A DNA stretch of 64,000 nt from Acrocarpospora phusangensis (GTDB lineage Bacteria > Actinomycetota > Actinomycetes > Streptosporangiales > Streptosporangiaceae), in assembly GCF_016862995.1 (NCBI RefSeq), contig NZ_BOOA01000023.1, positions 1 through 64,000 on the forward strand. The letters run 5' to 3'. The stretch's first letter is position 1; every line of letters begins with the position of its first letter. A program made the position numbers and the translations under genes. Positions 40,645-49,037 of the stretch are shown in pieces. The notes beneath the pieces were generated by a model. The model had not been told where the DNA came from and did no database searches. It saw only the letters and a list, made by a program, of their open reading frames with translations.

Positions 40645-41208
40645 TCAGGCCTGGCGGACCGCTTCGCCCTCGATCTCGATCTTGATCTTCTTGCTGACGA
40701 GGACGCCACCGGTCTCCAGCGCCTGGTTCCAGGTCAGGCCGAAGACCTCGCGGTCGATCTCGGTCTCGGCGGAGAAGCCGAAGATCTCCTGGCCCCACGG
40801 GTTGGTGGCGGCGCCGCCGAACTCGGCCTTCAGGGCCACCTGCTTGGTGACGTCGCGTACGGTGAGGTCGCCGACGAGGGTGAACTCGTCACCGCTGAAG
40901 TTCTGGACCGCCGTGCTGCGGAAGGTGATGTCGGGGAACTTGTCGGCCGACAGGAAGTCGTCGCTGCGGAGGTGGTTGTCGCGGTCGTTGACGCCGGTGT
41001 GAATGCTCGCGGCCTTGAGGGTGACCTCGACAGCGGAGTCGAGGGGGTTCTCGGCGATGGTGACCTTGCCTTCGAACTCGGCGAAGTTGCCGCGCACCTT
41101 GGTCACCATCATGTGCTTGGCGACGAAGCCGACCCGCGTGTGGGTCACGTCCAGCGCGAACTCACCGGAAGCCGGAATGGTGAGACCCTGCCACTCACGA
41201 ACGCTCAT
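40645..41208 (-). CDS. YceI family protein
   Basis: 187 residues from ATG 41208 (TTGGAGAG upstream). YceI lipocalin-like barrel: GEFALDVTHTRVGFVAKHMMVTKVRGNFAEFEGKVTI, VEVTLKAASIHTGVNDRDNHLRSDDFLSADKFPDITFRS, TLVGDLTVRDVTKQVALKAEFGG. Binds polyisoprenoid-type lipids in relatives. No signal peptide. Divergent from a MarR regulator which probably controls it; in many actinobacteria such YceI genes respond to stress. Confidence 0.94.
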   Translation of the reverse strand: MSVREWQGLTIPASGEFALDVTHTRVGFVAKHMMVTKVRGNFAEFEGKVTIAENPLDSAVEVTLKAASIHTGVNDRDNHLRSDDFLSADKFPDITFRSTAVQNFSGDEFTLVGDLTVRDVTKQVALKAEFGGAATNPWGQEIFGFSAETEIDREVFGLTWNQALETGGVLVSKKIKIEIEGEAVRQA

Positions 41209-41265
41209 GTTGCTCTCCAAAGATCGTTGCCTTGCGGATGTTTGCAGCAACAAATGTCTACAGGA

Positions 41266-41275
41266 GGAATATTCC
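41266..41275. promoter_or_regulatory. Palindrome in the YceI/MarR divergent promoter
   Basis: GGAATATTCC, extended with GA/TC borders to GAGGAATATTCC-CTC, between the two starts; candidate MarR operator. Confidence 0.45.
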
Positions 41276-41307
41276 CCTCGTCAACTACCGTCGCGTAGAC
41301 TGCTGGC

Positions 41308-41796
41308 ATGGACGCTTTGGAAGACCCTCGGCTGACAGCGATGGGGCTGTTCGCCGAGGTTTACACCGGCATAGCGGACAAGGCCAACGCCAAGTTCGCC
41401 CAGGCCGGGCTGTCGGACGTCGACTTCGAGACGTTGATCCGGCTGGCCCGGTCGCCCCAGCGGAGCCTGCGCATGAGCGACCTCGCGGCTCAGACCTCGC
41501 TGTCCACGAGCGGGATCACGCGGGTTGTGGATCGTTTAGAGCGTGACGGCCTGGTCGTGCGCGAGGCGTGCGCGACCGATCGGCGCGCGTCGTACGCGGT
41601 GATCACCGACGCGGGCCTGGCACGGCTGCAGCAGGTCCTGCCCGGGCATCTGGACGACATCGAACTCTGGTTCACCGGCCTGCTCTCCCCCGAGCAGCTC
41701 AGCCAGTTCCTCGAAACCCTGCGAACCATTCGCGATGTCGTACGCCCCTGCGCCACCGCCGGGGTCACCCAGAGGGTTGACGCTGCCCAGGGATGA
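41308..41796 (+). CDS. MarR family transcriptional regulator
   Basis: 162 residues. Winged helix FETLIRLARSPQRSLRMSDLAAQTSLSTSGITRVVDRLERDGLVVREACATDRRASYAVITDAG. Divergent from the YceI gene, likely its repressor. Its last 32 bases overlap tail to tail with the ECF sigma gene. Confidence 0.93.
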   Translation: MDALEDPRLTAMGLFAEVYTGIADKANAKFAQAGLSDVDFETLIRLARSPQRSLRMSDLAAQTSLSTSGITRVVDRLERDGLVVREACATDRRASYAVITDAGLARLQQVLPGHLDDIELWFTGLLSPEQLSQFLETLRTIRDVVRPCATAGVTQRVDAAQG

Positions 41797-42265
41797 GCAG
41801 ATCACCACGGAGCTTGGCCATGGCCCGGGACACCGTACTCTTCACGGTTCCGACGCTGATCCCGAGGGCTTTGGCGATCTCTGGCTCTGTCATGTCCTCG
41901 TAGTACCGCAAAACGATCGCCGTACGCTGCCGGGCCGGTAGCCGGTTCAGCGCGTGCTCCAACTCGTCGTACCGATGACCAGGATCCTGATAGGTGGGAA
42001 TGTCGGGAATCTCATCGGACGGGTATTCCTCAAGCTTGCGCCGGCGCCACCACGAGATGTTGATATTGACCATCGCCCGCCGCACGTACCCGTCGAGTGC
42101 GGCTCGATCCTGAATCCGGTCCCACGCCACATATGTCTTGGTCAATGCCGCCTGGAGAAGATCCTCGGCGTCGGCCGGATTTCCCGTCAGCTGGTTGGCC
42201 GCGCGCAGCAGGGCCGCCCCGCGAGTCACCACGTACTCGCGGAACTCCTCGTGGCTTGCGATCAT
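41765..42265 (-). CDS. ECF sigma factor, actinomycete SigE-like family
   Basis: 166 residues from ATG 42265. Region 2 FREYVVTRGAALLRAANQLTGNPADAEDLLQAALTKTYVAWDRI and WWRRRKLEEYPSDEIP, region 4 LPARQRTAIVLRYYEDMTEPEIAKALGISVGTVKSTVSRAMAKLRG. Matches the TIGR02983-type sigma family. No ribosome site is clear. No anti-sigma gene is adjacent, so control is unknown. Confidence 0.92.
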   Translation of the reverse strand: MIASHEEFREYVVTRGAALLRAANQLTGNPADAEDLLQAALTKTYVAWDRIQDRAALDGYVRRAMVNINISWWRRRKLEEYPSDEIPDIPTYQDPGHRYDELEHALNRLPARQRTAIVLRYYEDMTEPEIAKALGISVGTVKSTVSRAMAKLRGDLLIPGQRQPSG

Positions 42266-42522
42266 GCGATCAGAATCCCAGCCGGAGCCGTTCGCCCGGC
42301 TGAACCGGGATCCAGGGTTCGCACTACTGACCGCAAAGATCACGCAAGCTCGCTGACACCGACGACTTCGCTTCTTTTCGCGGTATGGCACCGGGCCGGG
42401 GTCGGGTTTGCCCCGACTCGGGGTCAACGGATTCCACCAGGAGAGGGAATTCTGCTACCACTCAGGATCCCGCGCCAGAATTATGCCCCTATCAGGCCAG
42501 ACATCGTGTGAGGCTGGTGGGC

Positions 42523-43458
42523 GTGGCGATGCATGTTGAGCGCAGGCGCGCGATGGCGGCGGCCGTACTCGGCCGGGATCCTGATCCGCCGCGGCTGACG
42601 GCGGACGACGGAGTGCTGCTGGACGCGATCAGTGGGGTGATCCTGGACGTCAGTCCGCACCTGATCATCGTGGAGACCGATGACGGTGACGAGGAGCGGC
42701 TGGTGATCGCGCCGTGGGCGACGGCGTGGCGGGGTGGGACGGCCACGCCCGCGGACCTCCCGGTCGGTTCGCGGGTGATCATCAGGGCTCTGCGGTCCGG
42801 CAAGGTGGTGGATCGCATCTGGGCGGACATCACCCGGATGACGGGGATCATCCGCTCGGTCAGCGGCCGGACCGACCTCGCCGTCGAACTCGACTGCGGC
42901 CCGCATCGGGGCGTCCGGTCCATCGTGATCCCCTACCGGTCCTCGGGCCGGGTGCGGGTCCGGTATCCGAAGCTGGAGCCCGGCTACCTGTTCGACGCCA
43001 TCGGCGTGATCCGCGACGACGTGCCTCTCGCCCAGGTGCCGGCCACCTCTCAGCCCGCCTATCGGGCCGGAGCCGTCCCGCCGCCACCCGCCGCGTACGG
43101 CGGAGTCCAGTCGAAGATCTCCGGGACGGCCGTCTGGTCTGATTTCACCGACCGCGGGGCGGCTTATGCGATGTTGGAGCGCTCCGACTCCGGATGTGAG
43201 GATGCGGGCGTCTCCTGCGCTGGACTCCCCTATCTGGCACTCGGATCGATGTTGTACGTACGCAACGTCTGCGCCGGCCGGGCGACCGCGTTGCCGGTCG
43301 TGGCCTGTGGCTGCATGGCGGGTCGGTTCTGCGACCGATGTGTGGAATGCGGGACTTCGCCGCGCGGCCGGATCGTGGAACTCTCCGCCACCTCGTACGT
43401 CGAGCTGGGCGGGGATCTGACCAAGGGGTGCTTCAACGCGCGGGTGGGGTTGACGTGA
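42523..43458 (+). CDS. Protein with RlpA-like double-psi beta-barrel C-terminal domain
   Basis: 311 residues from GTG 42523 (ATG 42529 also possible). The N-terminal half is a barrel-like region (GVLLDAISGVILDVSPHLIIVETDDGDEERLVIAPWATAWRG). The C-terminal part reads AYAMLERSDSGCEDAG, LPYLALGSMLYVRNVCAGRATALPVV, RGRIVELSATSYVELGGDL and FNARV, like RlpA double-psi barrels, with about seven Cys, several in a CGCMAGRFCDRCVECG cluster. No signal peptide or membrane helix. Followed after 34 bases by a MauE-like membrane protein, possibly a redox partner. Function unknown; Cys-rich nature suggests redox or metal binding. Confidence 0.72.
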   Translation: MAMHVERRRAMAAAVLGRDPDPPRLTADDGVLLDAISGVILDVSPHLIIVETDDGDEERLVIAPWATAWRGGTATPADLPVGSRVIIRALRSGKVVDRIWADITRMTGIIRSVSGRTDLAVELDCGPHRGVRSIVIPYRSSGRVRVRYPKLEPGYLFDAIGVIRDDVPLAQVPATSQPAYRAGAVPPPPAAYGGVQSKISGTAVWSDFTDRGAAYAMLERSDSGCEDAGVSCAGLPYLALGSMLYVRNVCAGRATALPVVACGCMAGRFCDRCVECGTSPRGRIVELSATSYVELGGDLTKGCFNARVGLT

Positions 43459-43492
43459 CGCGCGACGGCTCGGGGCTGAAGGAGGATGTTCG

Positions 43493-44305
43493 GTGAGCGA
43501 GACGATCGCGGCGGCGGCGCAGCCGATCCTGGTGTTCATGTTCGTGCTGGGCGGGGTGGCCAAGCTGGCCAGCGTCGGTAGCGAAGCGGAGCCGGGCGCG
43601 CTGGGGCGGCTGGGCCCGGCGGTGCTGGTTCCGGAGCGGTTCCGGAGCCCAGCGATGATCTTCTGCGGCCTGGCCGAGTTCGGGCTCGCGGCCGGCCTGG
43701 TCCTGTTCGACCATCCCATCCCGCGCTGGATGACCGTCGCGTTCTTCGCCGTCTCCACGTACGTGCTGTGGGATCTGCGCAGGCGCAGGCCCGATGTGGG
43801 TTGCGGCTGCTTCGGTGAGGTCAGCGCCAGACCGGTCGGCCTGCGATCCATCGGCCGCACGGTCGTGCTCACGGCGATGGCGGTCATGATCGCTCTCCAC
43901 GACACCAGTGGTCTGCCGGAACTGTCGTGGACGTTCGCGGCCTGGTGCGGCGGTGGCGTGCTGCTGCTCATGATCCTCTCCCCCGAGATCGAAGAATCCT
44001 TCGCCCGGCTGCGTTACCGGGCCCCGTGCGAGCAACGCTCTTTCCCTGCCGAACGCGCCTTCTCCCGCTTGCGATCGAGCGCGGCCTGGCGCACCCACTA
44101 TCCGTCGCTGCGGTCGGAGGAGCCCTCCGACACCTGGCGTGAACTCTGCTGGCGCTTCTACGCGTTCGATGGTGCCGACGGATCGGATGTCGTCTTCGCG
44201 GTCTACCTGAGCGGCCGTCGCCCGCCCGTCCGCGTGGCCATCGTGGGCGCGGACGGGCGGCAAGCACCTCTTCAGGAATCTATCCATGTATCGGCCTCAC
44301 ACTAG
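43493..44305 (+). CDS. MauE/DoxX-like membrane protein
   Basis: 270 residues from GTG 43493 with GGAGG seven bases upstream. Four to five membrane helices (PILVFMFVLGGVAKLASV, IFCGLAEFGLAAGLVLF, WMTVAFFAVSTYVLW, WTFAAWCGGGVLLLMIL) and the CGCFG redox-type motif (VGCGCFGEV) of MauE-like proteins, which help supply reducing power or disulfides. The C-terminal third is a soluble domain I do not recognise. Paired with the double-psi-barrel gene. Confidence 0.8.
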   Translation: MSETIAAAAQPILVFMFVLGGVAKLASVGSEAEPGALGRLGPAVLVPERFRSPAMIFCGLAEFGLAAGLVLFDHPIPRWMTVAFFAVSTYVLWDLRRRRPDVGCGCFGEVSARPVGLRSIGRTVVLTAMAVMIALHDTSGLPELSWTFAAWCGGGVLLLMILSPEIEESFARLRYRAPCEQRSFPAERAFSRLRSSAAWRTHYPSLRSEEPSDTWRELCWRFYAFDGADGSDVVFAVYLSGRRPPVRVAIVGADGRQAPLQESIHVSASH

Positions 44306-44343
44306 ACAGCCCTAGATTCCCGAATGCAGGCGCGGCGATCTGG

Positions 44344-44387
44344 CTCTCTACGGCTCTCTAGCTTCCCCGCTAGAAAGCCGTAGAGAG
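44344..44387. terminator. Strong convergent hairpin between MauE-like and ATPase genes
   Basis: 19-base arms (44344-44362 and 44369-44387) pair at 18 of 19 positions with a 6-base loop. Likely bidirectional terminator; the CTACGG motif also recurs upstream of the ATPase gene. Confidence 0.75.
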
Positions 44388-44404
44388 GTCAATGAGCCCA
44401 GCGA

Positions 44405-45586
44405 TCAGATCGGCTGGGCACGTAAGAACCTCCCGAAGTGGGGCACGGTGAAGGCGATCTGTCCCCGTTCGGCGCTGTAGATCAGGCCCTTCTTGATGAG
44501 GCTGTCGCGCGCCGGGGAAAGGCTGGAGGGCTTGCGGCCGAGCGCGTCGGCCACGTCGGCGGTGGGCACGGGGTCGTCCCCGAGTTGCGCCATCGCGTGC
44601 ATGTAGTCGCGTTCGGCGGGAGTCGCTCGTTCGTAACGGCTGCCGAAGAAGCCGACCGCGAGTTCTTCCTCCGCCTCCGGAGCGGACACCTTGATGTCTT
44701 CGGCGGTGATCGGGCTGCGCGGCGCGAGGTCCCAGGCCACCTTGCCGTACGCCTGGACGAAGTAGGGGTAGCCGTCGGCCGCCTCGTAGAGGGCGTCGAG
44801 CGCCTCCGGGGTGAAGGCGACGCCCTCCTCCTCGGCGGGGGCGATCAGCGCCAGGTCGGCCGCCTCCCGGTCGAGACGGTCGATCCGCGCGTATCTGAAC
44901 AGCCGCTCGGAGTAGCTCTTGCTGGCGGACAGGACCGAGGGCAGGTGCGGCAAGCCGGCTCCGACCACGATCAGCCGGCCGCCGGTCTGGGAGAGCTCGT
45001 GGCAGGCGGCGCAGAGGGCCGAGACGTCGGTGGCCTGCACGTCCTGCATCTCGTCGATGAACAGGGCGATGCCCACGCCGAGGTCGGTGGCCACGCTCGC
45101 CGCGTCCACGAACAGCTCGGTGAGGTCGATCTCCAGGTCGCCGGAGTCGGCCCGGCCCCGGCTGGCGGGGACGTCGATGGCGGGCGACCAGTGCGAGGTG
45201 CCCTTGGCGGCCGCGGGGTCGCGCATCGCGAAAGCCTTCAGCACGCCGAGGAACTCGTCGATACGCTCGGGTCCGCGATGGCGGGGGGCCAGCTCGCGGA
45301 TCGCCATGTGCAGCGCCGCGGCGACCGGGCGGCGGATCGACTGATCCGGCCGGGCTTCGATCTTGCCGGTGCCCCAGAGCCGTTGGATGGCCATCGATTT
45401 GAAGGTGTTGAGCAGCACGGTCTTGCCGACGCCGCGTAGCCCGGTCACGACCATGCTCCGTTCGGGGCGCCCGCGGGCCACCCGTTCGAGGACGACCTCG
45501 AACTGCTGGAGTTCACGATCGCGGCCGGCGAGCTCGGGGGGACGCTGGCCGGCTCCGGGGGCGTAGGGGTTACGCACAGGGTCCAC
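44405..45586 (-). CDS. AAA ATPase (AAA_16/ORC-like), standalone
   Basis: 393 residues from GTG 45586 (no clear ribosome site; possibly leaderless). Walker A TGLRGVGKTVLLNTF, Walker B GIALFIDEMQD, sensor-type RLIVVGAGLPHLPSVL, and a C-terminal winged-helix region (TADVADALGRKPSSLSPARDSLIKKGLIYS...IAFTVPHFGRFL). Common in actinomycetes, function uncertain; may move or sense DNA, like the MNS/STAND family. Confidence 0.88.
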   Translation of the reverse strand: MDPVRNPYAPGAGQRPPELAGRDRELQQFEVVLERVARGRPERSMVVTGLRGVGKTVLLNTFKSMAIQRLWGTGKIEARPDQSIRRPVAAALHMAIRELAPRHRGPERIDEFLGVLKAFAMRDPAAAKGTSHWSPAIDVPASRGRADSGDLEIDLTELFVDAASVATDLGVGIALFIDEMQDVQATDVSALCAACHELSQTGGRLIVVGAGLPHLPSVLSASKSYSERLFRYARIDRLDREAADLALIAPAEEEGVAFTPEALDALYEAADGYPYFVQAYGKVAWDLAPRSPITAEDIKVSAPEAEEELAVGFFGSRYERATPAERDYMHAMAQLGDDPVPTADVADALGRKPSSLSPARDSLIKKGLIYSAERGQIAFTVPHFGRFLRAQPI

Positions 45587-46102
45587 GCTGTCGGACTTTA
45601 TGACCGGATATAGCGGCCGTCGTAGATTTCCGTAGAAAGCGCTACGGCGTGTCGCGGAACGGCGGGTGCCGGGGCATCGGGTGGACGGGATCGGAGCCGC
45701 GAGCAATGCCATGCGTTACTCCTCACCTGCGAGTACGGGCGACCGGCCCCAACCGGAGTCAGCGTACGAACCCATGTTCGATCCGATGTCGATGACTGTA
45801 GCGCGGGTCGAACATGTGCGCGAGCTTTTCCCGAGAAAAGCTCGCGCAAAGATCGTTTAGGCCCTGACATGTCGGGATATAGCGCGAGATGTCGCTCCGG
45901 AGGACGTACAGGCCGAGAGACACGCTCGTTGGGCCAGGGCGAACCCAAGGAGTGGTGATATTTCTACTAAGAGCTACCGAGGCCGGTAAGCCTCTCCTTC
46001 GCGACAAGTGCTGATATAGCGCAAATATCTCGTCTGACCAGGCATTACAGGCTTCTTGCCGTTCTTGGGACCTCGGCGCGCGGCCTGGGTACCCTCGGAT
46101 CC
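45587..46102. other. 516-base gene-free region rich in inverted repeats
   Basis: Contains CATGTTCGA (45773) with inverted TCGAACATG (45808); a perfect 13-bp hairpin (45818-45847); and three copies of GATATAGCG (45607, 45876, 46013), the last followed by ATATC. Nothing codes. Looks like a complex regulatory region for the ATPase and the M15 peptidase. Confidence 0.6.
45818..45847. repeat. Perfect hairpin in the gene-free region
   Basis: GCGCGAGCTTTTC at 45818-45830 pairs exactly with 45835-45847, loop CCGA. No U-tract on either strand, so a regulatory or structural role is as likely as termination. Confidence 0.7.
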
Positions 46103-46834
46103 ATGTCCACCCGCAGGTCAGCCATCGTGATCGCCCTGGCGCTCCTCGGCACGTCCGCGTGCGGAGCCCAGACCGCCTCCGAGGGCGCCCTCGGCACCCC
46201 ACCGCCCGCGGCTGAGGCGACCCCGGAGAGCCCTCCCCCGACGCCGAAGCCGACCCCCACCGGTCCGCCCAAGTTCACCGCCAAGATCAGCGACGTCACC
46301 CGCGACCAGGTCAAGTACTCCTGGCGGGAAGGCTGCCCCGTCACCCTGGACGATCTGCGGCTGGTCACCATGACCTACTGGGGTTTCGACAACAAGGCGC
46401 ACACCGGTCACATGGTCCTCAACGCCACGGTCGCCAAGGACGTCGTCTCCGTCTTCAAGAAGCTGTACGACGATCGCTACCCGATCCGCCGCATGGAGCC
46501 CGTCGACGCGTACAAGGCCGACGACTACAAGTCGATCGACGCCGACAACACCTCCGCCTTCAACTGCCGTCCGGCGACCGGTTCGTCCCACTGGTCCCAG
46601 CACGCGTACGGCTATGCGGTCGACCTGAACCCGCTCGAGAACCCCTACCTGGAAGCCGACGGCTCCAACGCCCACCGGAACGCCGACGCGTACGTCAAGC
46701 GTCCGCTGGACAAGCCGGGCGTGATCAACCCTGGCGACAAGGTCGTCAAGGCGTTCGCGGAGATCGGCTGGGGCTGGGGCGGCGACTGGTCCGGCATCAA
46801 GGACTACCAGCACTTCTCAAAGAGCGGCCGATAA
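46103..46834 (+). CDS. M15 family D-Ala-D-Ala carboxypeptidase-like lipoprotein
   Basis: 243 residues. Lipoprotein signal MSTRRSAIVIALALLGTSAC with lipobox TSAC, then a Pro/Thr-rich linker. Zinc peptidase motifs: SSHWSQHAYGYAVDLNP (His...Asp) and DYQHF (second His), as in M15 peptidases. Should trim peptidoglycan stem peptides on the outer face of the membrane. Confidence 0.93.
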   Translation: MSTRRSAIVIALALLGTSACGAQTASEGALGTPPPAAEATPESPPPTPKPTPTGPPKFTAKISDVTRDQVKYSWREGCPVTLDDLRLVTMTYWGFDNKAHTGHMVLNATVAKDVVSVFKKLYDDRYPIRRMEPVDAYKADDYKSIDADNTSAFNCRPATGSSHWSQHAYGYAVDLNPLENPYLEADGSNAHRNADAYVKRPLDKPGVINPGDKVVKAFAEIGWGWGGDWSGIKDYQHFSKSGR

Positions 46835-46959
46835 GCACGGACATCGTGGCATCGTGCCAGAGATCGGAGTCGGCGACGGCACTGAGCTACGAACGATCCG
46901 CCACACCTGAACATCCGGCGGCGCTCAGAACTGTCGGTGGCGGCTGACAGGATCGGGCC

Positions 46960-47136
46960 ATGGCTTTCCCGCTCGACCTCCTCCCGTGCCCGGCCTCCGG
47001 CGACGTCATCCTCGTCCCCCGGGGTCTCGTCCACGCCCGGCTCACGCCCGCCGACCGGCGCGAGCTCATCGAGCAACTGCAAGCCCTCGACCTGCGGGAA
47101 TCGCCGAGGGAATCGTTAGCCTGCTTAGCCGGGTGA
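46960..47136 (+). CDS. Small protein of unknown function
   Basis: 58 residues starting MAFPLDLLPCPASGDVILVP, then RGLVHARLTPADRRELIEQL. AGGATCGGG precedes the ATG. Codon use is like neighbouring genes. No family recognised; modest support. Confidence 0.5.
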   Translation: MAFPLDLLPCPASGDVILVPRGLVHARLTPADRRELIEQLQALDLRESPRESLACLAG

Positions 47137-47206
47137 TCCACCGCAACCCGTCCATCCCGTACAAGATGGACGGGACCGGATTACGTCCTGCGGTGAGGCG
47201 GCGTGA

Positions 47207-47596
47207 TTACTCGGGGGTGCACCAGCTGCTGACCGCGACCACGAAGCCCTCGGCCTTCAGGGGGTCCAGCGACAGCTGCTCGCCCGCGAACTGGGCGAAG
47301 GTCATGGGGTCGTCGGGCGAGGCGAGGATCTTCTCGCATACCTGAATGCCTACCGAAATGGCCTGGGCCTGGTTGGCGGCCACTCCGGCGTCGACATCCT
47401 TCAGCGCCCGGAGGAACTCCTGCTTCTGCTCCTCGGAGAGCTCGGGAGCGGCGGCGATCGTGATGGCCGACGGCGCGGGGCTCGCCGCCGCAGTGCCGCC
47501 CGCGGTACCGGGAGCCGCGGGATCCGCGGTCTCCGACCCGGAACATCCGGCCAGGGCAAAGACGGCCACAGCAAAAACTGGAACGAGTCGATTCAT
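47207..47596 (-). CDS. Small secreted lipoprotein, DUF732-like
   Basis: 129 residues. MNRLVPVFAVAVFALAGCSG is a lipoprotein signal with lipobox LAGC. The mature domain has two Cys (VGIQVCEKI, SSWCTPE) and the helical layout of DUF732 proteins (FLRALKDVDAGVAANQAQAISVG). Role unknown. Confidence 0.85.
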   Translation of the reverse strand: MNRLVPVFAVAVFALAGCSGSETADPAAPGTAGGTAAASPAPSAITIAAAPELSEEQKQEFLRALKDVDAGVAANQAQAISVGIQVCEKILASPDDPMTFAQFAGEQLSLDPLKAEGFVVAVSSWCTPE

Positions 47597-47863
47597 GAAA
47601 AATCACCCTAACGCCCACCCCACCACAAGGTGGGGCGGGCGAGGAATGTCGTGCTATCGGCTGCCCACTACTGCTTCAGGTGGCAGATCGCAGGTGAGGG
47701 ACCATACGTTAACCCTCGGATGCGGACAGATCGGGAAGGATGGCTTACCACTCCATAACGATCAGTCATCGGCCGCGTCACAAGCTAGCGCTATCGGCGC
47801 TGGCACGGTCAACTGCTTGCGGCGACCGTGGTCTAGGGTGACGCGGCGCGACAGGAGACGACG

Positions 47864-48109
47864 ATGCAACAGTGGCTCCGTTCGAGCCCCCTCCCGACGA
47901 TCTGGCCCGCGGATCGGTACGAGGTGCGCTGCACCCGGCCGGCCCCCGACTTCACGACCGTGGACCGTTACCATTTCGCCGAGTTCGCCCACGACGCCGC
48001 GGAAGGCGTCCAGGCGGCCGGCCTGGCGACCCAGGTCGTGGTGGTCCGCCTTGAGGACGGCATCGTCCTGTTCGAGCAAGGGATGACGGTTCCGTTAGAG
48101 GCTTGGTGA
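47864..48109 (+). CDS. Conserved small protein, unknown function
   Basis: 81 residues, AGGAGACGACG before the ATG. Reads MQQWLRSSPLPTIWPADRYE and later VVVRLEDGIVLFEQGMTVP. The stop overlaps the GTG start of the NUDIX fusion gene (GTGA), so the two are co-translated. Confidence 0.75.
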   Translation: MQQWLRSSPLPTIWPADRYEVRCTRPAPDFTTVDRYHFAEFAHDAAEGVQAAGLATQVVVVRLEDGIVLFEQGMTVPLEAW

Positions 48110-48993
48110 GCGAAACTGGTCTCATGGCGGCTAAGGACGGTGACGGCTGGGCCCGATGTGATCGGGGTCATCAACACTGGGGTGTGCACGGCGCGAGCGG
48201 CCTGCTGGCCGTCCACCACACCCTTGAGGGTCCGTATGTGCTGATGCAGAAGCGGTCCTGGTGGAGTCATCACGGCGGGACGTGGGGGCTGCCCGGCGGC
48301 GCGCGCGACAGCCATGAGGACGCCATCGCCAGCGCTCTGCGGGAGGCCCGCGAGGAGGCGGCGCTCGCCGGTGACCTGCTGCGTGTGCTGGGTGTCTATG
48401 CGGACGACCACGGCGGCTGGTCGTTCCACACGGTGATCGCCGAGGCCGCCGAACTGCTCTCCGCCGTGCCCGCCAACGCGGAGAGCGCGGCGATGCGCTG
48501 GGTGCCCGCCGATCGCATCGACCGCAAGAAGCTCCACCCCGGCTTCGCCGAGACCTGGCCGCTGGTCCGGCCCACGCTCGACCCGCTGGTCCTCATCCTG
48601 GACATGGCCAACATCATCGGCGCCCGCGCCGAGCACGGCTGGTGGCGGGACCGGGCGGGCGCGACGACCCGCCTGCTCACCGAGTTGAGCGCCCTCGCCG
48701 ACCGCGGCCTGGAACGCAAGATCGAGGGCGTGGCCGACCTCACCTGGCGCTTCCCCCGCATGATCGCCGTCGTCGAGGGCGCCGCCCGCGCCACGACCCC
48801 GCCGCCGCTCAACCCCGCCCTGTCCGTCCTGCCCGCGCCCGGCAGCGGCGACGACGCCATCGTCGAGGTGGTCGGCGCGGTACGCCCCTGGGAACGCGCC
48901 CTGGTCATCACCGCCGACCGCGGCCTGCGCGACCGGGTGACCGAACTGGGCGCCATGGTGATCGGCCCGAGTTGGTTGTTGTCACAACTCTGA
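48106..48993 (+). CDS. NUDIX hydrolase fused to a C-terminal NYN/PIN-like domain
   Basis: 295 residues from GTG 48106 (overlap GTGA with the previous gene). NUDIX box GGARDSHEDAIASALREAREEAALAG (about 55-80) fits GX5EX7REUXEEXGU. The C-terminal half starts LVLILDMANIIGARAEHGWW and ends ALVITADRGLRDRVTELGAMVIGPSWLL, like NYN/YacP RNase-type domains with acidic residues. Nucleotide sanitation coupled to an RNase-like domain is an inference. Confidence 0.85.
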   Translation: MSETGLMAAKDGDGWARCDRGHQHWGVHGASGLLAVHHTLEGPYVLMQKRSWWSHHGGTWGLPGGARDSHEDAIASALREAREEAALAGDLLRVLGVYADDHGGWSFHTVIAEAAELLSAVPANAESAAMRWVPADRIDRKKLHPGFAETWPLVRPTLDPLVLILDMANIIGARAEHGWWRDRAGATTRLLTELSALADRGLERKIEGVADLTWRFPRMIAVVEGAARATTPPPLNPALSVLPAPGSGDDAIVEVVGAVRPWERALVITADRGLRDRVTELGAMVIGPSWLLSQL

Positions 48994-49005
48994 GGCCACC
49001 CCGCT

Positions 49006-49021
49006 CCCGGTCATGACCGGG
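49006..49021. promoter_or_regulatory. 16-bp perfect palindrome before the permease operon
   Basis: CCCGGTCATGACCGGG lies 16 bases before the permease ATG; could be an operator or a hairpin that influences translation. Confidence 0.5.
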
Positions 49022-49037
49022 TAAACGATCTGCCACG

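Noticed and set aside
45773-45816. LexA/SOS box
   Set aside because: TTCGA and TCGAA halves are in inverted orientation and 26 bases apart, unlike the close-spaced actinobacterial SOS box.
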